IMG/VR virus record: IMGVR_UViG_3300009130_001466
Span: 1-64,000 of that record
Source of the DNA: a virus
Length of the DNA stretch: 64,000 bases
Strand: one strand, 5' to 3'
Shown here: piece by piece, positions 24,558-32,530 of the stretch
Layout of the letters: each line of letters starts with the position of its first letter
Position numbering within the stretch: the first letter of the stretch is position 1
The notes under the pieces: generated by a model
The model's input: the letters and a program-made list of their open reading frames with translations, nothing else
Databases searched by the model: none
Told to the model about the DNA's origin: nothing
Made by a program: the position numbers and the translations under genes

Positions 24558-26071
24558 AGATCATCAAATGAAGGGATGTTGTTTGATTCGCTGCCAACTA
24601 GATCGCCACCAGTATTTCTAAAATTTACAATATCTCGCAAATCTCCACATTCTGTAATATTAAAGTTTTTAAACGCTAGATTAACAAAATTCTTTCTGAG
24701 GTTATCATCAACTTGGACTGGTTCAATTGCGCCAGCTATATCCTTGCCCAAGTGTCGAGATTTGACATTGATTAATTTATGGGTTCCAAACTGCGGACCT
24801 TCTTCGGCTATCTCATCGCTAGTCTTTTGGCGAAGAATAAACATATGGGAACAGAATTGAGTAATTCGGTCAGAAAGAGAAACGATGGATTCGTCGTCAA
24901 TGATGTTTGCGCTTTGTCTATTTGTTGTGATGCCACTACGATTCGACTGAACGGACGTAATCATTGGAATGACTGGAGCGCCTTCTTCCAGTATTTCTTT
25001 TTGGATGCATTTTTTGAATTTATCAACCATTTCTCCAACAAGCTGCCATTCGTTTTTGTTCCCACCGCCAGAGTCTGAAGAAGTTTTAATATAATCAAAG
25101 GAGAAAACCATTTTATTCCCGCGACCAACTTTTGAATAATAAAACCTTTTTAAAGTATTGATCATAGAATCAACATCCATACCACCAACGTTATAGTAGT
25201 AAAATTTTAGATTTTTGATTTTATTCCAGACAGAGCGAACCTTTTGAACTGTCTCATCGCCCGCCTGCCTCCACTTACCGCTTTCTAGTAAATACGAAGG
25301 TACGCCAGAAACTGCAGCACATTGACGAATGATAAGCTCTTCTTTACTCATTTCTCCATTATCAAAATGAAGAACAGGTACATCGTACTTTGCGGAAACT
25401 TTTGTAGCGTAATCCATGCAGTATTGGGTTTTACCAACACCAGAACGGGCAACAATAACAGTAATATTCCCTGGGCGCAAAAGAGATCCATACATGTCGT
25501 TTATTTTCTCGTGTGGCCCCATCATGCCAAATTCTTCTAGGGGATTATTCCCGCGATCTTCAATAAAATCCTCCATCTCTTCGTAGATGTTTTCTGGGGT
25601 ATCTGAACCAACTTCAAATAAATTAATCTTCTCGTTATAAATCTGGTCAGCAGATTCGATAATTTTAAGATACGACATTTCTGGAGAGATGCTTTTCATG
25701 GAATCTGCAATCTTTTTTGCAGTTTTACCAATCTCTCTTCGAACGCTATATTTCTTTAACTCTTTAATTGAGGATTCGATCTTTTCCTCTGAGTGAATTT
25801 TGCGCATCGACAACGATCTAACATAATCAATCAAAGAAAGGTCTTCCTCAAACTTGATCCCAAGATCTTTAATCCGCTGAACTAATACGATATCATCAAT
25901 AGATTCATCCTGCTGGCAAGCTCTCTTGATGACAGCAAAAAGAGTTCTGTGAAGAAGAGAGCCGTCGTGAAAATCAGACTCACTAATAAGGTGGATAAAG
26001 TTTACTAAAACTTTTGGTTTTTGAATAAATGCGGCTAAAACCTGCTTTTCTATTTCGAGACTATATATCAT
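24554..26071 (-). CDS. dnaB: replicative DNA helicase, DnaB-like
   Basis: 505 residues, the normal DnaB length. The N-terminal helical domain (VLAAFIQKPKVLVNFI, HRTLFAVIKRACQQ) is followed by the RecA-fold motor: Walker A ARSGVGKTQ, PVLHFDNGEMSKEEL (H1a), MVFSFDYIKT (Walker B), MITSVQSNRSG (H3) and an SLSDRITQFCSHMFILR segment near the arginine finger. It unwinds DNA at the fork and is coupled with the adjacent primase. It has a sigma-70-like promoter of its own. Confidence 0.93.
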   Translation of the reverse strand: MIYSLEIEKQVLAAFIQKPKVLVNFIHLISESDFHDGSLLHRTLFAVIKRACQQDESIDDIVLVQRIKDLGIKFEEDLSLIDYVRSLSMRKIHSEEKIESSIKELKKYSVRREIGKTAKKIADSMKSISPEMSYLKIIESADQIYNEKINLFEVGSDTPENIYEEMEDFIEDRGNNPLEEFGMMGPHEKINDMYGSLLRPGNITVIVARSGVGKTQYCMDYATKVSAKYDVPVLHFDNGEMSKEELIIRQCAAVSGVPSYLLESGKWRQAGDETVQKVRSVWNKIKNLKFYYYNVGGMDVDSMINTLKRFYYSKVGRGNKMVFSFDYIKTSSDSGGGNKNEWQLVGEMVDKFKKCIQKEILEEGAPVIPMITSVQSNRSGITTNRQSANIIDDESIVSLSDRITQFCSHMFILRQKTSDEIAEEGPQFGTHKLINVKSRHLGKDIAGAIEPVQVDDNLRKNFVNLAFKNFNITECGDLRDIVNFRNTGGDLVGSESNNIPSFDDL

Positions 26072-26080
26072 ATATTAAGC

Positions 26081-26108
26081 ATAATACATATCATCGTGGC
26101 ATTGTCAA
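26081..26108 (-). promoter_or_regulatory. sigma-70-type promoter of dnaB
   Basis: Minus strand: TTGACA (26103-26108), 16-nt spacer, TATTAT (26081-26086), 9 nt, then the dnaB ATG at 26071. This near-consensus promoter again places the start codon within about 3 nt of the expected transcript start. Confidence 0.75.
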
Positions 26109-26111
26109 GGT

Positions 26112-26357
26112 TTAATCTAATTCTTCTTCTGTCTCTAAATTGTTTTGAGCGTATTCTTCCAGGTATGTTTCAATTGATTTTATTAATCCAGACTCTGTGA
26201 TCTGGGACTCGCAGCTTGTATATATAACAGGCGTCCCATTCTCGTCACAATAAGCGATTATAAAGCCCTTATAACATTCTGCCGCACCAGTGAGTTCATA
26301 AAGCTGTCTCAAAATATTTTCTGGAAGCTCGAATTGCTTAAATTTAGGTTTTTCCAT
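26112..26357 (-). CDS. small acidic hypothetical protein
   Basis: 81 residues, acidic, with ELPENILRQLYELTGAAEC (helix), FIIAYCDENGTPVIYTSCES (two strands) and an acidic helix ending EEYAQNNLETEEELD. No family recognised. It lies in the replication block between the small nuclease and dnaB. A promoter-like element with GTGTAA precedes it, so it can be made independently. It may be a regulator or a helicase partner; there is no direct evidence. Confidence 0.68.
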   Translation of the reverse strand: MEKPKFKQFELPENILRQLYELTGAAECYKGFIIAYCDENGTPVIYTSCESQITESGLIKSIETYLEEYAQNNLETEEELD

Positions 26358-26363
26358 TTAAGT

Positions 26364-26392
26364 ATTTTACACTTACCCCAAAAGGTTTGCAA
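26364..26392 (-). promoter_or_regulatory. promoter with GTGTAA motif before the 81-residue gene
   Basis: Minus strand: TTGCAA (26387-26392), 17-nt spacer, TAAAAT (26364-26369) within GTGTAAAAT, 6 nt, ATG. Both a -35-like hexamer and the start-linked motif are present at one site, which supports reading the motif as a -10 element. Confidence 0.6.
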
Positions 26393-26774
26393 AAAATTCT
26401 TCTGACAATTTGTCGTCTGGATAGATTTCTAACAATTTTATTTGATTTAACTCACAAAACTCTATTTTTTTGTCATCTCTACGTATTTGTCGCAAAAAAT
26501 TAGCGCGAGTTTTGTGAAAATGCTTAACAAACTGTAAGTGTTGCGCTCCTTGAACTTCGATTGCTATTTTTTCTGTGTGATTGTAAAAATCTAATGAAAG
26601 TTGGGTTCCGACTACCCTAAACTCCTCATAAACAGAGTCATATTTCCAATATTTGTATAAATATTTCCTTACTTCTGCTTGAAATTTACTGCGACATTTA
26701 CCGTTCCACTTAATTTTATACTTATGTGGGCTCCTGAGAGGCTTCTCTTTTCCGTATAGAGTTATAAATTTCAA
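26373..26774 (-). CDS. small PD-(D/E)XK endonuclease, Vsr/DUF559-like
   Basis: 133 residues. The core reads SKFQAEVRKYLYKYW, QLSLDFYN, IAIEVQGAQHLQF, RDDKKIEFCELNQIKLLEIYPDD: an Asp, then E-x-Q, then the QH...RDxxKxxxC segment typical of DUF559/Vsr-related endonucleases. The fold also fits small Holliday-junction resolvases. The start codon is TTG, directly after the stop of a small ORF at 26778. Next to recA, a recombination or repair role is plausible. Confidence 0.78.
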   Translation of the reverse strand: MKFITLYGKEKPLRSPHKYKIKWNGKCRSKFQAEVRKYLYKYWKYDSVYEEFRVVGTQLSLDFYNHTEKIAIEVQGAQHLQFVKHFHKTRANFLRQIRRDDKKIEFCELNQIKLLEIYPDDKLSEEFFANLLG

Positions 26775-26777
26775 AAT

Positions 26778-26942
26778 TTAATCGTTTTTGTCTTTTCTTT
26801 TGTTATGAAAATCGAATGAAACTTCCACTTTTTCGTTAATGCTTTCGATGTTATAGTGCGTTCCAGCAAGGACTACGGCAAGAGTCGTAAAGCCAATAAA
26901 AATTGGTCACAAGAAGGATAGAACCGTGTATATGTCAGACAT
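26778..26942 (-). pseudogene. small membrane protein ORF interrupted by an in-frame TGA
   Basis: From the ATG at 26942 the frame reads MSDIYTVLSFL, then TGA (26907-26909), then PIFIGFTTLAVVLAGTHYN and a charged tail to TAA at 26778. Reading the TGA as one residue gives a 54-residue protein with a single membrane helix across the stop and a charged C-terminus. The ORF has a promoter upstream and ends just before the next gene's TTG start, as real genes here do. TGA is an ordinary stop elsewhere in this window, so this is a decayed gene, a sequencing error or a readthrough site. The context TGA-C is a leaky one. Confidence 0.5.
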
Positions 26943-26951
26943 GGGTATGGT

Positions 26952-26980
26952 TATTTACACCCGACTGACTCTATTTTCAA
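26952..26980 (-). promoter_or_regulatory. promoter in the recA downstream gap
   Basis: Minus strand: TTGAAA (26975-26980), 17-nt spacer, TAAATA (26952-26957) overlapping GTGTAA (26955-26960), 9 nt, then the ATG at 26942. It would drive the small membrane ORF and the nuclease gene. Confidence 0.6.
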
Positions 26981-26984
26981 TAAC

Positions 26985-28097
26985 TTAAACTAATTCGCCA
27001 ATATTAGATTTAAAATAATTAATTAAAAATTTACAAAGCTGGTCATTTTCTTCAATGATTTTAAATAAATTAGTTTCACCTTGAATTTTTTCTGGTAAAT
27101 CTGGAGCAACTTCTTGGACAAGTTCTTTGAATTCTTCTCCAATTGTAATCCAAGAGGCTTTTTTGCTGACGAACTCCCACATATACAATAAGTCGACGAG
27201 CTCCTTCTCTACCCAAATAGACTTGCCTCCAGTTCTGCCATACCTAATTGGATATAGGATGGTATTGTTTGTTTTCTCATTTGGAGATTTTTTGATTGTA
27301 GCTTTAGCCCAGTGACCAATAATTGGATTTGTTTTGGGGCATGGCTGTTTTTTAGATGGGTCTTGAAGAATCATATCAGACTTATACCGAGGTTCGAATT
27401 CAATGATATAGTTAGAAAAGTGAAGGAGTGCATTGCCTCCCGTTGCTGAGGTCTGACGCACTGGAGCTTTTGAGTATGGGTCTAGTTTAATGTCTGCCCT
27501 CACTTGGCTTATAAAGATAGCCATATGACCTCTTTTTGCGAGCTTAATTGACATTCTCTTCATGAAATTCGCTGCGATCACAGCTCCACCAGCTACTTTA
27601 TTAGAGTCGTAGAAAGATTTATCAATGTCTTGCTTGGAAATTAACCCATCGACAGAATCCAAGAGAAAGCAGTATTTGAATTTTTCTTCATTCTGTTCTA
27701 CTAAGGTGTGCATAGCGTCAACAACAACTTCGTAAATATTGCTTTCAAAAACGAAGCACGTTCCTTCTACCCATTCTTTTGGATCAAAAACAAATTTAAC
27801 TCCAGATCGAGCTTGCATTTCTTTTGACAGCCTACCTTCCGCTTTGATATAAAACCCCTTAGAGCCAGGAACGTCGTTAAGCATATTTTTCATTACCTCT
27901 AAAGAAGCGGAAGTTTTACCTCCTTCATTCATTCCAACAAATCTATGCAAGCCTGGACCTAGGCCACCGCCCATTGTCAGATCAAGTTGCAATGACCCGC
28001 TTGATGCCTTGTAATCTATAGCTTCTTCAAAGTTATAGTGATCGCCTTTTTTCTCTTTGAGAAATTTTTCCAGTAGTTCTGAATCTTTGTCGCTCAT
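26985..28097 (-). CDS. recA: RecA-like recombinase
   Basis: 370 residues. It keeps the RecA ATPase core: Walker A GMNEGGKTS, KGFYIKAEGRLSKEM (where cellular RecA has AE), CFLLDSVDGL (Walker B), IFISQVRADI, and the SATGGNALLHFSNYIIEF stretch corresponding to RecA loop L2 (usually TTGGxALKFYAS). The short N-terminal and variable C-terminal regions are more like phage RecA/UvsX than host RecA. It pairs and exchanges strands in phage recombination and replication. Start overlaps the upstream stop by ATGA. Confidence 0.9.
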   Translation of the reverse strand: MSDKDSELLEKFLKEKKGDHYNFEEAIDYKASSGSLQLDLTMGGGLGPGLHRFVGMNEGGKTSASLEVMKNMLNDVPGSKGFYIKAEGRLSKEMQARSGVKFVFDPKEWVEGTCFVFESNIYEVVVDAMHTLVEQNEEKFKYCFLLDSVDGLISKQDIDKSFYDSNKVAGGAVIAANFMKRMSIKLAKRGHMAIFISQVRADIKLDPYSKAPVRQTSATGGNALLHFSNYIIEFEPRYKSDMILQDPSKKQPCPKTNPIIGHWAKATIKKSPNEKTNNTILYPIRYGRTGGKSIWVEKELVDLLYMWEFVSKKASWITIGEEFKELVQEVAPDLPEKIQGETNLFKIIEENDQLCKFLINYFKSNIGELV

Positions 28098-28450
28098 TTT
28101 AATAAATCTTTTGTATTCTTTGGTTTATTATCACTAGAAACGTAATCTTTTCCAGTCTTTTCTCCTAAAATAATAGTGTCATACTTAGACAGGTCAACCT
28201 TAAAGTTAAAGTTTCTCCATTTTTTGTCCATAGTTTCCTTCAGTTCTTTAGACACAAGGTAAGCGAGACTGTCATACTTCTTGGGGAAGGTAACAATTTC
28301 TAAAAATTCCAAAGAATATCTAGACTCAAGATCCTTCAGGAGTTTCATTTCCCTAGCCCAAAAGAATCGCTTTTGGGCTTTGGGAACATCAATAAGCCTT
28401 CCTATGGTAAGTTGTCGCCTTTTATGTGGCGTTAATTTCTTTGAAGTCAT
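28094..28450 (-). CDS. hypothetical protein upstream of recA
   Basis: 118 residues, basic, predicted alpha/beta: KLTPHKRRQLTIGRLIDV, FFWAREMKLLKDLESRYS, EIVTFPKKYDSLAYLVS, then a lysine-rich tail. No family recognised. It overlaps the end of the GMD gene by 29 bp and recA by 4 bp, so it is translated in coupling with recA; a recombination-accessory role, such as a mediator, is a guess from position only. Confidence 0.65.
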   Translation of the reverse strand: MTSKKLTPHKRRQLTIGRLIDVPKAQKRFFWAREMKLLKDLESRYSLEFLEIVTFPKKYDSLAYLVSKELKETMDKKWRNFNFKVDLSKYDTIILGEKTGKDYVSSDNKPKNTKDLLK

Positions 28451-29471
28451 GTTCGCACATTCTGCACACTAATGATTCAAAGTCAACCTTTTTCTTCCAG
28501 CCTAATTCTTCTTCTGCCTCAGAGGGGTCCCCAAGGAGCAAATCGACCTCTGCGCGGCGATAAAAACCAGGATTCACTTTCATTAGAGTGATATCTACGG
28601 GGACTTCCCCTATTAATTTATAAACTTCATCAACACCCTCGCCAGACCAATAACCTTGGATGCCAGCATTATCAAAAGCAAGTTCGACAAACTCTCTTAC
28701 AGCGTGAGCTTCTCCAGAGGCTAGTAGATAATCTTTGGGACTGTCTTGATTCAACATTAGCCAAACAGCTTCTACAAAATCTTCTGCGTGGCTCCAGTCT
28801 CTCTTGGCGTCAACATTGCCAAGTTCAAGTGGCTTAAAATGTCTATCGCCGACCTGCAAGGCTTTTGCGATTCGTGCTACATTTTTTGTTATTTTTCGTG
28901 TTACAAATTCTTCGCCACGACGTTCTGATTCATGATTAAATAAGTAGCCTTGAAGAGCGTACAAATCATAAGAGTCGCGCCACACCTTTACAATCTGTCT
29001 CGCGGCAACCTTAGACGCTCCATAAGGGCTTCTTGGTCTTGCTGGGTGCTTGAGGTCTTGTGGGGTGTAAGCTACATCACCAAACTCTTCAGATGATCCT
29101 GCATTATAGTAGCGGCAGCTTGGGCAAATCTTACGAATCGCTTCAAGTTGGCGCATGACGCCAAGAGCATTTGTGTCGAAATGATTTACGGGCATGTGCC
29201 AACTATTGCCTACAAAAGAGTTTGCGGCAAAATTAATAAAATAATCTGGCTTAATATTTTGAACTGTAGTGAAAATACTGTGTTCATCGGTTAAGTCCAT
29301 TTCAATAAGCTCAAAACGATCTGAATCAATGTGTTCGATGTTTTTGTGATTTGGCACGCTGAGTCTACGAATAGCTCCGTAAATCTTGTGATCTGTATTC
29401 GCCAAAAGGTAATCGACCATATATGAGCCGACTTGACCCGTTACTCCTGTTACTATTACTTTTTTAATCAT
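28422..29471 (-). CDS. gmd: GDP-mannose 4,6-dehydratase
   Basis: 349 residues, a full-length short-chain dehydrogenase/reductase. Landmarks: VTGVTGQVGSYMVDYLL (NAD(P) loop), NFAANSFVGNSWHMP, GSSEEFG (Ser and Glu of the active site), RSPYGASKVAARQ (Tyr-x3-Lys), LFNHESERRGEEFVTRKIT, LGNVDAKRDWSHAEDFVEA and FYRRAEVDLLLGDPSEAEEELGW. This set is specific to GMD. It makes GDP-4-keto-6-deoxymannose, precursor of fucose, rhamnose or perosamine for surface polysaccharide. GC content and codon use are higher than in the adjacent cassette genes, suggesting a recent bacterial origin. Confidence 0.93.
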   Translation of the reverse strand: MIKKVIVTGVTGQVGSYMVDYLLANTDHKIYGAIRRLSVPNHKNIEHIDSDRFELIEMDLTDEHSIFTTVQNIKPDYFINFAANSFVGNSWHMPVNHFDTNALGVMRQLEAIRKICPSCRYYNAGSSEEFGDVAYTPQDLKHPARPRSPYGASKVAARQIVKVWRDSYDLYALQGYLFNHESERRGEEFVTRKITKNVARIAKALQVGDRHFKPLELGNVDAKRDWSHAEDFVEAVWLMLNQDSPKDYLLASGEAHAVREFVELAFDNAGIQGYWSGEGVDEVYKLIGEVPVDITLMKVNPGFYRRAEVDLLLGDPSEAEEELGWKKKVDFESLVCRMCEHDFKEINAT

Positions 29472-29832
29472 TGTTTTCTAAAAATTTTAAAGTGTTTTCC
29501 CAATCTTTGAACCTGTACCCCCTGTCATCTATATAAATAAATGATCTTGGTTTTTCTGCGGTAACATCTGAAATGTATGGACTGTATCCATGCTTATCCA
29601 ACCAATCACACACTAACTCTTTGCCTGTTTTGTTGTTTATTAGTGGTCTTTCTGTTTTTGCTTTGGCTGTAAATATGACTATTGTGTATTTTTTATTTAA
29701 TTTTTTAATAGCTTCTAGCGAGCCCTCTACTGGATCGTCATACACGGTCCCGTCGTAAAACCCTTTGGAGCATTTGTGTATTACACCATCAAAGTCTATA
29801 GATACTGTTTTATTTTCTTGATCCTCGAACAT
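29464..29832 (-). CDS. HAD-like phosphatase
   Basis: 122 residues. HAD motifs: VSIDFDGVIHK (DxD nucleophile), VIFTAK (Thr motif II), a Lys near TAEKPRSF and FIYIDDRGYRF (acidic motif IV). The compact size without a cap domain is as in the phage and bacterial proteins found in sugar-nucleotide clusters that dephosphorylate sugar phosphates. It overlaps GMD and the dehydrogenase gene, so it is part of the sugar cassette. Substrate not known. Confidence 0.82.
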   Translation of the reverse strand: MFEDQENKTVSIDFDGVIHKCSKGFYDGTVYDDPVEGSLEAIKKLNKKYTIVIFTAKAKTERPLINNKTGKELVCDWLDKHGYSPYISDVTAEKPRSFIYIDDRGYRFKDWENTLKFLENND

Positions 29833-30679
29833 AAGAGATTATATTTTCTATGGATTCTTTTTCCATCTTTTTTCTAGATTCTTCTGAAAAGCTTGCTACG
29901 TGAGGCGTGGCAAAAATATTGGGAAGTTGTAATAATTTTTTATTTGTAGTCGGCTCTTCTTCGAAGACATCCAGGGCGGCGCTAGCCAAAGGCGTTTCTT
30001 GTAAAAATTTAAAAAGATCTTCTTCGTTAAAGATAGAGCCTCTTGATGTATTAATTAATACAACATTTTTTTTCATTTTTTTAAAATCCTTGTGAGTTAT
30101 TTTATCTTGAATTTCTGGTATGTGAAAAGTTATAATATCAGATTTTTTGAAAACGGTTTCTAGTTCAAGATAATTATTTTCATAGAACGGGTCATGGATT
30201 ATCACATTTTTAGGATTAAATGACTGTATTTTGGACTTGACCAATCTGCCGATGCGACCGTAGCCGACGATTCCAATACTTAATTCGGTTAGATCTTTGC
30301 ATAGATGCTTTTCCCAGTTATATACATCTTGTTTATATAACTTTTTAATCATACATAAGATTAAAGAAACTGTAAATTCAGCAACGGAGCTGCTTGGCGC
30401 AGATGGAGTATTTAATATTTTTATTCCTCTTTTTTTGCAGGCTTTGTTATCTATAGAAGAGGTTCCCACACCAACTCTAGATATAACCTTCAGGTTTGGG
30501 CAAAGATCCAATTCTTCTTCCCCGTATTTTTCAGTGCCAGCAATTATGCATTCTGGATTATATTTAGAGAGTATATTTTTTATTTCTTCTTGTGTGTGCT
30601 TTTTTGTGTCGTTTTTATAAACGACATTTAAATTCGAAAAATCTGCATAAAAGGGGAATGTTGTTATAATTGTTTTCAT
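29810..30679 (-). CDS. D-isomer-specific 2-hydroxyacid dehydrogenase
   Basis: 289 residues. The fold is SerA/GyaR-like: PNLKVISRVGVGTSSID, SVAEFTVSLIL, IGIVGYGRIGRLVKSKI (NAD loop), INTSRGSIFNEEDL (catalytic Arg), ALDVFEEEPT (Glu) and ATPHVASFS (catalytic His). I chose the ATG at 30679, which overlaps the CMP-sugar synthetase stop as ATGA; an in-frame start 33 nt upstream is less likely. In sugar cassettes such enzymes can supply or recycle acid intermediates, but the substrate is unknown. Confidence 0.87.
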   Translation of the reverse strand: MKTIITTFPFYADFSNLNVVYKNDTKKHTQEEIKNILSKYNPECIIAGTEKYGEEELDLCPNLKVISRVGVGTSSIDNKACKKRGIKILNTPSAPSSSVAEFTVSLILCMIKKLYKQDVYNWEKHLCKDLTELSIGIVGYGRIGRLVKSKIQSFNPKNVIIHDPFYENNYLELETVFKKSDIITFHIPEIQDKITHKDFKKMKKNVVLINTSRGSIFNEEDLFKFLQETPLASAALDVFEEEPTTNKKLLQLPNIFATPHVASFSEESRKKMEKESIENIISYVRGSRK

Positions 30680-31296
30680 TTTAAATCTTTCTGCCAGTCT
30701 ATATCGACGCATTCTTCACCAGTAAGTTCATAAAAAAATGGCTTATGTCCAATTCTACACCTGCACTTTAGTAGAGCTTCTTTCGTTATTCCGTATAAGC
30801 CCGTTGTCTCTTCGAGTATTGGTTTGGAGTCTTGGCTTCTAGGTAAAACGGACGGTCTATAAGTTACGGGAATATTGTTGTACCAAAACCATCCAAAATG
30901 TTTTTTAACTGTTAGGATGGAATCATATTTTTTTTGATTTTTAACCAAAGACTCTACGCAATTTTTTATTGAATCTGGTTTTAAGTTTGGAGCAGTAGCG
31001 AATAACTGAAAATAATAGTCACAGTCTACTAAGGATTGGTGATGATTTAGTAAATCATTTCCGTTTGCAGTATCCAAAGATAATTCTGGTTTTCTTGTTA
31101 TTAATTTACAATTTTTAGAAAGAGCAAATTCTTCTATTTCCTTTGAGTCTGTATCTATGTAAATATGATCGAATGAATTTGATTCAATGCTAGCATTAAT
31201 TATATGAGTATATAGCTTCTTTCCGTTGAAAATTAAAAAATTTTTATCTTTAATTCTTTCGCTGTAAGATTTTATTGGTATAAAGCAATTTATCAT
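30676..31296 (-). CDS. CMP-N-acylneuraminate cytidylyltransferase-like protein
   Basis: 206 residues. The N-terminus CFIPIKSYSERIKDKNFLIF matches the CTP-binding start of CMP-sialic/CMP-KDO synthetases (IPARxxSxRxxxKN). It continues HIYIDTDSKEIEEFA, NGNDLLNHH, YYFQLFATAPNLKPDSI (the TSP-like xATxPxL motif) and CVDIDWQKDL, the conserved metal-binding end. It activates a nonulosonic acid with CTP. In the cassette it stands between WavE-like and dehydrogenase genes. The exact sugar (sialic, legionaminic, pseudaminic) cannot be told. Confidence 0.85.
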   Translation of the reverse strand: MINCFIPIKSYSERIKDKNFLIFNGKKLYTHIINASIESNSFDHIYIDTDSKEIEEFALSKNCKLITRKPELSLDTANGNDLLNHHQSLVDCDYYFQLFATAPNLKPDSIKNCVESLVKNQKKYDSILTVKKHFGWFWYNNIPVTYRPSVLPRSQDSKPILEETTGLYGITKEALLKCRCRIGHKPFFYELTGEECVDIDWQKDLK

Positions 31297-32078
31297 ATTT
31301 CGTCAATAGAGTTAGGGTGCATTGGGTTTTTTGTAAACCAATCTTGATCAACTCCTCTATAATAAGGTTGATCTTTATTGTGTCTAGAGGAATTTGCACT
31401 AAATTTAAAATCGCCAAGCTCGGAAATAGGTACAATGTCGAAGCATTTTTTCATATTTTCTTTGGATTCTTGTAGGGTTGCTTCTTTTTTTAGAATAATT
31501 TCACAAGAAGTTTTACCAAATATTGATTCGGGGCGAGGCTTAAAAAAATCTTTATTCGAATCAAAATAAACCAATTCGGTATTTTCTTTTTTGAAGCCAA
31601 AGTTGTGAGAACTTTCGCATATACGTGCACATTTTTTATAAATATCTATGAGCGTTTTTGTTTTTGAAAGAATTAAATGATCTGACGGGTGGTACTTATT
31701 ATCAATATCTCTTTGTGACATTATATTGGTTGTCACTATTTTATCATCTTGTAGTTTGTTTATGAGTGAATCTAGGGTTGAAAAGCTTTCATCTGATCTT
31801 GTTTTGATAGAATATTTTTTAGTAGACAGGCTTAAACCATTTAAAGTAGATAAGCATTGAAAATAAAAATTACCATAATTATATTCTTCTTTTATTGATG
31901 GAAGTGGGGAAACTAAAGTTTTAATATTTTTGTATTGAGAAAGGTCACAGCTAAAGGGTTTGTCGCTCCATGTTGACACAATCACCTCTGAAAATTGACA
32001 ATAATAATCAAGATTATTTAAAGAAATTTCACTTATGGGGCCTTGAATTATTATTGAAATATCTTCTTTGCTTATCAT
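31293..32078 (-). CDS. WavE-family LPS synthesis glycosyltransferase
   Basis: 261 residues. DISIIIQGPISE at the start, EVIVSTWSD, then TLNGLSLSTKKYSIKTRSDES follow the WavE signature (xxVxQGP..., xxSTW, ...YxLKxRxD). WavE proteins are involved in lipopolysaccharide core synthesis in Vibrio and others. Here it overlaps the SemiSWEET-like gene and the CMP-sugar synthetase by 4 bp each, so the four proteins are coupled. Likely to add or modify a surface sugar. Confidence 0.83.
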   Translation of the reverse strand: MISKEDISIIIQGPISEISLNNLDYYCQFSEVIVSTWSDKPFSCDLSQYKNIKTLVSPLPSIKEEYNYGNFYFQCLSTLNGLSLSTKKYSIKTRSDESFSTLDSLINKLQDDKIVTTNIMSQRDIDNKYHPSDHLILSKTKTLIDIYKKCARICESSHNFGFKKENTELVYFDSNKDFFKPRPESIFGKTSCEIILKKEATLQESKENMKKCFDIVPISELGDFKFSANSSRHNKDQPYYRGVDQDWFTKNPMHPNSIDEI

Positions 32079-32332
32079 TTTTTATACTTAAACCACACAC
32101 CAAGCATGACTATGGCAGATAATAAACTTAAACCATAATTAATCAACCACCAAAAATCAAACCCGACTCTTAATATTGTATAGGAGATCGCTGATATGTA
32201 ACCTACAATAGAAAGCACAAAGAGAGAAATGCTTACATCTTCTACTTTTTTTGTTCTTATACTTTTAATTATCTGTGGCCAGATGCACGTACTAAAACAA
32301 ACTGTATAAACTAATCCTAAGAATTGTTCCAT
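32075..32332 (-). CDS. SemiSWEET/PQ-loop membrane protein
   Basis: 85 residues with three membrane helices: about 3-22, 38-58 and 63-80. The PQ motif is clear in CIWPQIIKSIRTKKVEDVS. That is one triple-helix bundle, the size of bacterial SemiSWEET sugar transporters, which dimerise in the inner membrane. Encoded in the same operon as sugar-nucleotide genes, it might move a sugar or precursor across the membrane. PQ-loop proteins also have other cargoes. Confidence 0.85.
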   Translation of the reverse strand: MEQFLGLVYTVCFSTCIWPQIIKSIRTKKVEDVSISLFVLSIVGYISAISYTILRVGFDFWWLINYGLSLLSAIVMLGVWFKYKK

Positions 32333-32338
32333 AAAGAT

Positions 32339-32530
32339 CTATCTTAATAAATCTCTATGTGTTTTCCAGTCTGATCGGTGTTTTCTAACCCAAATCATTA
32401 GCGCTCTGTCAAAACCTATATCTTGACCAGCTTTTTCTGACTCAATCCATTTGAGTTTGAGTATTTCTTCTCTCTCTGCCAAAAACTCTTGGTATAGTGT
32501 AGAACCAGTGGCAAAGTGATCGTTCATCAA
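32339..32530 (-). CDS. small protein with SEKAGxDIGFxxAL motif
   Basis: 63 residues, helical. The stretch LKWIESEKAGQDIGFDRALMIWVRKHRSDW is a conserved motif I recall from small phage proteins and from the C-terminal part of DUF4032-type proteins; its role is unknown. It overlaps the next upstream gene (start in its stop) and precedes the sugar cassette. Length is near the usual for the stand-alone phage version. Confidence 0.68.
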   Translation of the reverse strand: MMNDHFATGSTLYQEFLAEREEILKLKWIESEKAGQDIGFDRALMIWVRKHRSDWKTHRDLLR

